In this document: positions 6,793-12,223 of the stretch, piece after piece
Layout of the letters: each line of letters opens with the position of its first letter
Position numbering within the stretch: the stretch's first letter is position 1
DNA from: Bacillota bacterium
GTDB lineage: Bacteria > Bacillota > Bacilli > Alicyclobacillales > SLC66
DNA: 12,223 nt
NCBI GenBank assembly: GCA_021846145.1
Contig: JAJZCJ010000073.1
Span: 1 to 12,223, forward strand
Direction: 5' to 3'
Notes under the pieces: generated by a model
The model's database searches: none
What the model was told of the DNA's origin: nothing
What the model saw: only the letters and a program-made list of their open reading frames with translations
Program-made: the position numbers and the translations under genes

Positions 6793-8904
6793 ATGCATAT
6801 TACACAAAAATTAAAAAAACCATTTATTTTACATGACATACAACATATCCATCACCCAGAAACGAAAGCGCTATTAGAAAATCATCCTTTTGTATTTATG
6901 CAAAAAAACAATGAGATATATGCGATTAAAACTTTTGCCTTATTAGCACAAATGAAACACCATCCATTAGAGGCGGAAAGTTTTCAACAACTTTTAATGA
7001 CGGAACCCTTAGCACTCGTTCCTTATGAAGAATTAAACACAAAAATGCTGGATATTCTATCAGAAGAAGTGACATTAATAGCTTATCAGAATGAAATAAC
7101 ATATATTTCACGTGAAGAATTTCTGTTATCACTAATATCAGATGGCGATACATCTAGCACGAATTGGTTACATAATTTATTTTCTTCGATACCCAAAGGA
7201 TTAATGGTTGCTAATCTCGATTATGTGATTGTGAATTGCAATGCAGAAGCGACTAGAATGTTACGTATCCCCATCGATAAATTGTTAGGTACCCCACTTG
7301 ATAAGATATTGGGCTTGCTTCCGTTTCAGGAAGTGCAATTTACCCAAATTTCCCTGTTAAATCAAGTCATCACATTACCAGATTCCCAAGTCACTATTTT
7401 GATTGATTTTGTTCCATTAATCGAAAACAATCTAATGACTGGTTACGCCCTTGTATTACAAGATCTTCCCTCCGTGGAAAGGATGGCAATGGAACTAGAT
7501 TCGATAAAAGACCTGAATAAAGATTTAGAAGCAATCCTTTCAACGATTTATGATGAGATCATTGTCGTCGATGCAAACGGAACATTACTTAGAGCAAGCA
7601 CCCATTACATTCCGACCCAGTGGAATTTACCACCCCAAGAACAAATTGGCCAGCAAATCGATCAAATTCAAACACACCATCATCTTTTGTACCAAGTGCT
7701 AAATAAGGTAAAAAAATCGAAATCAAAAATTTCATTAATGCAAATCGAAGGAGATTCACCTTTAATTGCTGTTGGTAATCCGATATTATCCACAAATGGC
7801 AAACTTGATCGTGTAGTGATTGCATCTCGTGATTTAACAGAAATGGCTCGATTACAACGAGAATTGGAACGAACGCGCAAACAGAGCACGACATACCAAA
7901 AAAAAATTGAAGAACTACAAAATAAAATTCCTCAATTCGGGGATAAGACTCCCATTTTCGCCAGTGCCAGTATGCTAGAAATCATGAAAGAGGTACAACA
8001 AATAGCTCAATTTTCCGCCACTGTCATGGTAACCGGTGAATCAGGAGTGGGGAAAGAGGTCATTGCCGATGCCATCCATGCCCTTAGTCCGCGCCGAAAT
8101 AATCCTATAATTAAAATTAATTGTGCGTCAATTCCAGACACATTACTAGAAAGTGAATTATTTGGTTACGTGAAAGGAGCCTTTTCCGGGGCCAAACCCG
8201 AAGGAAAATTAGGATTATTTATAAAAGCTGATAAAGGAACACTATTTCTCGATGAAATTTCTGAGCTCCCTATTAATATCCAAAGTAAACTTTTGCGCGC
8301 GATTCAAGAAAGAGAAGTCTATCCTGTCGGTGCGACCACCCCTGTGAAATTCGATGTTCAGTTAATAGCAGCCACCAATCGCCCATTAAATGAGTTAGTA
8401 GAAAAAGGGGAGTTCCGAGCCGATTTATTTTATCGAATCAATGTCCTGCCCATCCACATCCCCCCACTACGCGAGCGCGAAGAAGATATTGCAGTTCTCG
8501 CCAATCATATGCTCTTTGAATTTAATCAAACATACAATCAAAATCTTCGACTTTCTGGTGCCGCCATTGAAGTATTAGAAGCCTATAATTTTCCTGGCAA
8601 TATCAGAGAATTACAAAATATCATCATTAGAGCAGCCATTAAAAATGATGGAGAAATTATCGAATCGTTTGTCATTGAACATATACTCATGGGCAATAAG
8701 CCTCACCAGAATGGAAGCGATTACACCAATACTAAAATCCCCTCGCTTAAATCAGCACTTCAACAATTTGAGGATGACCTTATTCTAAAAGCCATGAAAA
8801 TCTATGGATCAACGACAAAAGCAGCTGAAGCGCTTGGTATAAGCCAATCTTCTGTCAGTCGAAAGTATCAGCATATTAATCAAAAAAATCAGCGCAATTC
8901 ATAA
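6793..8904 (+). CDS. sigma-54-dependent transcriptional activator with CBS-like region, two PAS domains, AAA+ and HTH
   Basis: This 703-residue bacterial enhancer-binding protein would bind upstream DNA and use ATP to open sigma-54 promoters. Residues 1-118 look like a degenerate CBS pair (two alpha/beta units). PAS 1 is about 122-228 and PAS 2 about 245-350, followed by a short coiled coil (351-378). The AAA+ domain spans about 388-615, with Walker A GESGVGKE 415-422, the sigma-54 contact loop GAFSGA 462-467 (serine in place of the usual threonine), Walker B GTLFLDE 482-488, sensor AATNR 526-530, and arginine-finger region FRADLFYR 541-548. A helix-turn-helix of the TyrR/RocR kind sits at about 673-692 (TKAAEALGISQSSVSRK). 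No receiver domain is seen, so control is probably by a small ligand rather than phosphorylation. ATG 6793 has a GAGAGGGGG ribosome site 9 bases upstream. It is divergent from speB and flanked by two sigma-54 promoters, so it most likely controls both. The gene is visibly richer in A/T than the dehydrogenases and ileS. Confidence 0.92.
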   Translation: MHITQKLKKPFILHDIQHIHHPETKALLENHPFVFMQKNNEIYAIKTFALLAQMKHHPLEAESFQQLLMTEPLALVPYEELNTKMLDILSEEVTLIAYQNEITYISREEFLLSLISDGDTSSTNWLHNLFSSIPKGLMVANLDYVIVNCNAEATRMLRIPIDKLLGTPLDKILGLLPFQEVQFTQISLLNQVITLPDSQVTILIDFVPLIENNLMTGYALVLQDLPSVERMAMELDSIKDLNKDLEAILSTIYDEIIVVDANGTLLRASTHYIPTQWNLPPQEQIGQQIDQIQTHHHLLYQVLNKVKKSKSKISLMQIEGDSPLIAVGNPILSTNGKLDRVVIASRDLTEMARLQRELERTRKQSTTYQKKIEELQNKIPQFGDKTPIFASASMLEIMKEVQQIAQFSATVMVTGESGVGKEVIADAIHALSPRRNNPIIKINCASIPDTLLESELFGYVKGAFSGAKPEGKLGLFIKADKGTLFLDEISELPINIQSKLLRAIQEREVYPVGATTPVKFDVQLIAATNRPLNELVEKGEFRADLFYRINVLPIHIPPLREREEDIAVLANHMLFEFNQTYNQNLRLSGAAIEVLEAYNFPGNIRELQNIIIRAAIKNDGEIIESFVIEHILMGNKPHQNGSDYTNTKIPSLKSALQQFEDDLILKAMKIYGSTTKAAEALGISQSSVSRKYQHINQKNQRNS

Positions 8905-8919
8905 TGGACGGCGCAAGTA

Positions 8920-8963
8920 TAAAAGGTGGAACATCAGCACGTTGCGCTGAGTTCCACCTTTTA
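8920..8963. terminator. bidirectional rho-independent terminator between the activator and permease genes
   Basis: A long hairpin: AAAAGGTGGAAC (8921-8932) pairs perfectly with GTTCCACCTTTT (8951-8962), and an inner TCAGC/GCTGA stem continues after one bulged A. T8920-A8963 adds a pair. Read on either strand the stem is followed by TTTT, so it can end both the activator transcript (stop 8904) and the permease transcript (stop 9026), which converge here. Confidence 0.88.
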
Positions 8964-8972
8964 GCCGATCAC
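8921..8972 (-). repeat. dispersed terminator repeat, copy 1
   Basis: The hairpin arms plus the flank TAGCCGATCAC (8962-8972) recur at 10801-10853 in the same orientation. The 16 bases of the left side and 21 of 22 on the right side are shared, while the 14-15-base centre differs. Conservation beyond the stem shows common descent rather than two independent terminators. Confidence 0.8.
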
Positions 8973-9025
8973 GAAGATAGTAAAGTCTAAAACCCTAGTG
9001 AACAATCAAATTTATCAACAAGTGA

Positions 9026-10486
9026 CTACTGACCGATCGATGATGAGGTTTCCTGACCATCATCTTTTTGTTTTGCTATATTGTGAAGCGCTTTCACAAT
9101 GACACCAATAACAATAATAGCAACGGTGGCCAGAATCACCTCATAGTTCAGATACCAAGGAACAGTAGGATTTGTGGGGCGCGCCAAGTTAACAATCATC
9201 GAGACCCCGTAAACAAATCCTAAAATTGCCACTGGCCAAAACCAACCCCTTAGTTGAAATCGTCCTGTAGGCTGGAATCCTTTGCTACGCGCAATCATTG
9301 CCGCTAACACCACCATTTGAAATGCAAGATAGATGCCTACCACTGCAAAACTTGTTAAAATTGATTCGAATTTGGCAGACAGGCTCAGTAAGAGCGCAAT
9401 GATAGCAGATATCCACAACGCATTGGTCGGGGTTTTAAAGCGTGGATGCACATAGCTAAAAAACTTGTGGCCGAAAATCGCTTTGTCGCGGGCATACGAG
9501 AAAAACACCCGAGTCGCTGCCGTTTGTACCGCCGCACCACAGGAGAGAAAAGCTAGCGCGACAACCAAAAGGAACAACCGACTCACTCCCGCCCCCAAAT
9601 TGCTAGTTAAGATGTAATCGACAGGGTCAGGCGTTTTCGCTGCATTTAACGCAAGAGCCATGTCAGGAGTTGCATATAAGAAGGCAACCACCGTCAACAT
9701 TGTCGTCACCCCGCCTATCACCAGTGCTGTGATCATGGCTTTAGGTACTCGTCTTTGCGGATCAACGACTTCTTCTGCAACATCTGCGGCAGATTCAAAA
9801 CCATAGAAAATAAATCCAGAGAATAGCAGTGCTATCATAAAAATTGGGAAATAGTTACCATGTCCTTGGACTTGTTGTGTGGTAAAAATCATTCCAGCTT
9901 GCTGGTGGTGAAAAAACAAGAGGACGATGGAAATACCTAAGGTACCAATGACCTCCATTGCAATGCCTAGATTAATCAATACTTTCAGTCGCTGCACACC
10001 AACGAAATTTGCAAACGTCTGAATCACCACCATCACAAGTGTGATCCCGATTAGCGATGCTTGTGAAGGGTTTTGCAGGCCCAATAAAGAAGCTACATAT
10101 GGAGAACCACCATAGTCTACAGCAGTTATAGTAACGAGCAGCGCCCAACCGTATATCCAGCCTAAAAACCACCCGTACGTATGTCCCATCAATCGTCGAC
10201 CCCATTGATAAAGGGCACCCGCGATGGGAAAAGTGCCAGCCAATTCAGAAAATATCAACGTAACAAGGAGCTGACCGATAACTACGATGGGTATGCCCCA
10301 AAAAAAAGCAGGTCCACCGGTTTGAAACCCAAAAGCGTACAACGAGTAAAACCCAACTACAGGAGACAGGTACGTAAACGCCACACCAAAATTGGAAAAA
10401 AAATTAAGCGTCCTAGAAAGTTCCTGTTGATAACCAAAACCTTCAAGAGTCTTTCTGTCTTCCTCAATTTGCAGACTGTCCTTCAA
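9026..10486 (-). CDS. APC-superfamily amino acid/amine permease (ACT/GABA-permease type)
   Basis: A 486-residue membrane transporter with about twelve hydrophobic helices (roughly 32-52, 61-82, 103-122, 145-163, 170-191, 212-230, 252-272, 300-320, 355-372, 376-398, 415-434, 449-468) and charged termini. FGVAFTYLSPVVG (33-45) and FYGFESAADVAEEVVDPQRRVPKA (in parts, 227-250) are typical of the amino acid/choline transporter branch, which includes fungal Uga4 and bacterial GABA permease-like proteins. It would import a cationic or zwitterionic amine with protons. Putrescine, agmatine or GABA are the best guesses because its sigma-54 promoter matches that of the speB operon. The start is TTG 10486 with GGGGGAGG 5 bases upstream; the first internal in-frame ATG is near residue 100, too late. 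Single-gene unit between two copies of the same terminator. Family sure, substrate inferred. Confidence 0.88.
   Translation of the reverse strand: MKDSLQIEEDRKTLEGFGYQQELSRTLNFFSNFGVAFTYLSPVVGFYSLYAFGFQTGGPAFFWGIPIVVIGQLLVTLIFSELAGTFPIAGALYQWGRRLMGHTYGWFLGWIYGWALLVTITAVDYGGSPYVASLLGLQNPSQASLIGITLVMVVIQTFANFVGVQRLKVLINLGIAMEVIGTLGISIVLLFFHHQQAGMIFTTQQVQGHGNYFPIFMIALLFSGFIFYGFESAADVAEEVVDPQRRVPKAMITALVIGGVTTMLTVVAFLYATPDMALALNAAKTPDPVDYILTSNLGAGVSRLFLLVVALAFLSCGAAVQTAATRVFFSYARDKAIFGHKFFSYVHPRFKTPTNALWISAIIALLLSLSAKFESILTSFAVVGIYLAFQMVVLAAMIARSKGFQPTGRFQLRGWFWPVAILGFVYGVSMIVNLARPTNPTVPWYLNYEVILATVAIIVIGVIVKALHNIAKQKDDGQETSSSIGQ
9080..9100. repeat. perfect inverted repeat inside the permease 3' end, cre-like
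   Basis: Arms ATTGTGAA (9080-9087) and TTCACAAT (9093-9100) are exact complements around GCGCT. The centre TGAA-GCGC-TTTCA resembles a catabolite-response element (TGWAANCGNTNWCA) but is one base short. It lies in codons near residues 462-469 of the permease, so coding constraint alone could explain part of it. Confidence 0.4.
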
Positions 10487-10491
10487 TACTT

Positions 10492-10499
10492 CCTCCCCC
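10492..10499 (-). promoter_or_regulatory. ribosome binding site for the permease TTG start
   Basis: GGGGGAGG on the minus strand ends 5 bases before TTG 10486. An ATG just upstream (overlapping the site) is out of frame, so TTG is the likely start. Confidence 0.7.
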
Positions 10500-10513
10500 T
10501 TTCATCACATGAA

Positions 10514-10530
10514 ATCTGTCCTTAACAGAT
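10514..10530 (-). promoter_or_regulatory. small stem-loop at the 5' end of the permease leader
   Basis: ATCTGT (10514-10519) and ACAGAT (10525-10530) are exact complements with a 5-base loop. The element begins about five bases after the predicted sigma-54 start. It could stabilise the mRNA 5' end or be an operator. Confidence 0.35.
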
Positions 10531-10544
10531 ATATCCTAAATTTA

Positions 10545-10560
10545 AGCAACTTTTATGCCA
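10545..10560 (-). promoter_or_regulatory. sigma-54 (-24/-12) promoter of the permease gene
   Basis: Minus strand TGGCAT (10560-10555), AAAAG, TTGCT (10549-10545), with GG and GC ten bases apart. The -24 and -12 boxes are identical to those of the speB promoter, and the distance from -12 to the start codon is also about 60 bases. The predicted transcription start is near 10535. Confidence 0.84.
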
Positions 10561-10763
10561 TGAAAGATTGGGCTCTCAAATTGTTTAAATTAAGATTTAA
10601 TCAAAAAGTATGAAAGGAAGATAGAAATTAGTCAGGGTACGCAATTTCAAACAGAAACGTCCATTAAGTCGGCCTATACCCGTTATCAGGATTCACATCA
10701 TTCATATTGACCCTCATGTGGAGGAAGAAGTTGTCCATTTGTGCCATACACGGCTCCTGCATT

Positions 10764-10783
10764 ACTATTCAAAATTGAATAGT
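10764..10783. promoter_or_regulatory. strong 20-bp dyad, candidate enhancer for the permease promoter
   Basis: ACTATTCAA and TTGAATAGT are exact 9-bp complements around AA. It is centred about 238 bases upstream of the predicted permease start, far but possible for a sigma-54 activator that works by DNA looping. It shares the YTATTC/GxATAR ends with the dyad at 6742-6759. Confidence 0.45.
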
Positions 10784-10800
10784 TGATATTGATAATCAAG

Positions 10801-10843
10801 AAAAGGTGGAACATCATCGACGTCGCGATTAGTTCCACCTTCT
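10801..10843 (-). terminator. rho-independent terminator of ileS
   Basis: On the minus strand, about 25 bases after the ileS stop, AAGGTGGAAC (10841-10832) pairs with GTTCCACCTT (10812-10803) around an imperfect inner stem, followed by TTCTT. The same hairpin family ends the permease gene. Confidence 0.85.
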
Positions 10844-10853
10844 AGCCGATCAC
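10801..10853 (-). repeat. dispersed terminator repeat, copy 2
   Basis: Second copy of the repeat at 8921-8972, same orientation, with the shared left side AAAAGGTGGAACATCA and right side through TAGCCGATCAC. One base differs in the right side (C10842 for T) and the loop is different (15 instead of 14 bases). Confidence 0.8.
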
Positions 10854-10865
10854 TCATTCTGTTGT

Positions 10866-12223
10866 CTACGCTTCTAAAATTTCTGCGCAGCGTGGACACA
10901 CGTGCTCATGCACACCGTAATTTCCGACATCCGTGCGGATGTGCCAGCAACGATCGCATTTTTCCCCATCCGCAACACTGACCACCACCGCCACTGCTTC
11001 ATCAACAAGCGCGCCTGTTGGCGGATTTTCCTCATTTGGGTGCACATGCAATGCAGACACAATGAATAATTCCTTTAAATCCAGATTGTGTTTGGCGATC
11101 AAATCCATGTCGCGAACCCGATATAAATCGACTCTAGCGCCTAGGGACTGACCGATCACTTTATCTTGTCTGGCAGTTTCAAGTCCTTGCAATACCACCG
11201 AACGCAACGCCATGATTTGGTCAAATTCCGCTGCCAGTTCCGGTTGCAGATACTTGTCAGGCAAAGGATACCATTCCTGCATTTGTACGCTTAGATCTTG
11301 TGCATCCTGCATTTCGCCCCACACTTCATCAGCAGTGAAGGTCAAAATTGGTGACACCAAACGAACTAGCGTATGCAAACTTTCATACAATACAGTCTGC
11401 ACAGCCCGCCGCTTGTCAGCATGTGCATGCTCCACGTACAACGTATCCTTCATGACATCCAGATAAAAACTGGACAACTCTACCGCACAAAAATTTTGTA
11501 CCGCATGATATACCACATGAAATTCATAATTCCGATACGCCACTTGGCAGCGCTCAGAAAGTCTAGCTAAACGATCCAATAAATAGCGGTCAATACTACG
11601 TAAGTTTTCATAAGGCACCCGATCTTGCGCTGAAAATTCATTGAGATTCCCCAGCAAAAAGCGAAATGTATTCCTGATCTTGCGGTACACTTCCGCCACT
11701 TGGCGCAAAATCGCTTGAGAAATGCGCACGTCCGCCTTGTAGTCCACCGACGCCACCCAAAGTCTGAGAATATCGGCCCCCATTTGTTGAATCACCTGAA
11801 TAGGGTCGACACCGTTACCCAAACTTTTGGACATTTTCCGCCCTTCTCCGTCCACAATAAACCCATGTGACAAGACTTGGCGATAAGGCGCTTGGCCGGT
11901 GACCGCCACAGAAGTAGACAAAGAAGAATTGAACCAGCCCCGATACTGATCGGACCCTTCTAGATACAAATCGGCAGGCCAACTAAGCGCTGGTCGCTGT
12001 TTGAGCACCGCCATGTGACTGGACCCAGAATCAAACCATACGTCCATAATATCTGTTTCTTTGCGAAAATGGTCACTCCCACAATGGCACTTCTGGTCGC
12101 GTGGCAGCAGTTCACTCGCTGATTTTTCAAACCAGATTTGCGAGCCATGTTGCTCAAAAAGTCCCGCCACATGCTCGATGGTATCATGGCTTAAAAGTGT
12201 CTCTCCACAATCTTCACAATAAA
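10866..12223 (-). CDS. ileS: isoleucyl-tRNA synthetase, C-terminal half; 5' end beyond window
   Basis: Class I aminoacyl-tRNA synthetase that charges tRNA-Ile in the cytoplasm. The frame is open from the right edge (first full codon ends the visible N-terminus YCEDCGETLL) to TAG at 10868, giving 451 residues, about half of the usual 920 or so. Visible signatures: TDIMDVWFDSGSSH and EGSDQYRGWF of the catalytic core, the KMSKS loop (GRKMSKSLGN, codons at 11823-11837), the ADILRLW segment leading to the anticodon-binding domain, and the C-terminal zinc knuckle with CDRCW and CPRC. The C-terminal zinc module is typical of bacterial IleRS. The HIGH motif and editing domain are outside the window. 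It is followed by its own terminator and does not belong to the polyamine operon. The only methionine-like internal start (GTG 12170) is not the true start. Confidence 0.96.
   Translation of the reverse strand, partial: YCEDCGETLLSHDTIEHVAGLFEQHGSQIWFEKSASELLPRDQKCHCGSDHFRKETDIMDVWFDSGSSHMAVLKQRPALSWPADLYLEGSDQYRGWFNSSLSTSVAVTGQAPYRQVLSHGFIVDGEGRKMSKSLGNGVDPIQVIQQMGADILRLWVASVDYKADVRISQAILRQVAEVYRKIRNTFRFLLGNLNEFSAQDRVPYENLRSIDRYLLDRLARLSERCQVAYRNYEFHVVYHAVQNFCAVELSSFYLDVMKDTLYVEHAHADKRRAVQTVLYESLHTLVRLVSPILTFTADEVWGEMQDAQDLSVQMQEWYPLPDKYLQPELAAEFDQIMALRSVVLQGLETARQDKVIGQSLGARVDLYRVRDMDLIAKHNLDLKELFIVSALHVHPNEENPPTGALVDEAVAVVVSVADGEKCDRCWHIRTDVGNYGVHEHVCPRCAEILEA

Larger units (their letters stand above)
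10487..10865. other. 379-base intergenic region between the permease and ileS genes
   Basis: It holds, from the permease outward: the TTG-start ribosome site (10492-10499), a small leader stem-loop (10514-10530), a sigma-54 promoter (10545-10560), an A/T-rich dyad TTAAAT/ATTTAA (10585-10600), a 9-bp-arm dyad (10764-10783), a smaller palindrome TTGATAATCAA (10789-10799) and the ileS terminator repeat. Positions 10601-10763 hold no convincing gene, only short start-less open frames. Confidence 0.7.

Noticed and set aside
6608..6814. Plus-strand 68-codon frame across the divergent region.
   Set aside because: It overlaps the sigma-54 promoter, the speB start and the activator start, and lacks a ribosome site at its own start.
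10585..10600. TTAAAT/ATTTAA dyad just upstream of the permease -24 box as a binding site.
   Set aside because: Made only of A and T in its arms within an A/T-rich stretch, so expected by chance.
10801..10853. T-box riboswitch near ileS, suggested by AGGTGGAAC, which recalls the T-box AGGGTGGNACCGCG.
   Set aside because: It lies downstream of ileS, not upstream; it is a simple palindrome without stem I or a specifier loop; and the same element ends the permease gene.
1..12223. tRNA, rRNA, CRISPR array, transposase or prophage genes.
   Set aside because: No cloverleaf-like segment, regular spaced repeat, transposase motif or phage gene was seen on either strand.

Overview
The window looks like a piece of a Firmicutes (Bacillales-type) chromosome. 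The evidence is strong GGAGG-type ribosome binding sites, several TTG/GTG start codons, stem-loop terminators followed by T runs, and a sigma-54 (SigL-type) activator with matching -24/-12 promoters. I cannot name the genus.

Layout. Positions 1-6616 (minus strand) hold five tightly spaced genes, read from right to left: speB (agmatinase), patA (putrescine aminotransferase), gabT (4-aminobutyrate aminotransferase), an aldehyde dehydrogenase that probably acts as the succinate-semialdehyde dehydrogenase, and a patD-type 4-aminobutanal dehydrogenase cut by the left edge. Gaps are only 20-48 bases, so this reads as one operon. Together the products would carry agmatine -> putrescine -> 4-aminobutanal -> GABA -> succinate semialdehyde -> succinate, so one transcript would encode the whole route from decarboxylated arginine to the TCA cycle. 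Positions 6617-6792 are a divergent control region. Positions 6793-8904 (plus) encode a 703-residue sigma-54-dependent activator with a CBS-like N-terminus, two PAS domains, an AAA+ domain and a C-terminal helix-turn-helix. A bidirectional terminator follows. Positions 9026-10486 (minus) encode a 12-helix APC-superfamily permease of the amino acid/choline/GABA type. A 379-base intergenic region with its control signals separates it from ileS (10866 to the right edge, minus; C-terminal half of isoleucyl-tRNA synthetase).

How it fits together. Both speB and the permease have near-identical sigma-54 promoters (TGGCAT-N5-TTGCT, with GG-N10-GC spacing) placed about 60 bases before the start codon. 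The obvious model is that the divergently encoded activator senses an intermediate or substrate (agmatine, putrescine or GABA) and switches on uptake and breakdown together. Candidate activator-binding dyads lie upstream of both promoters. A palindromic repeat with conserved flanking sequence forms the terminator of both ileS and the permease. The pathway, the sigma-54 promoters and the activator class are well supported. The effector, the enhancer sites and the permease substrate are inference.
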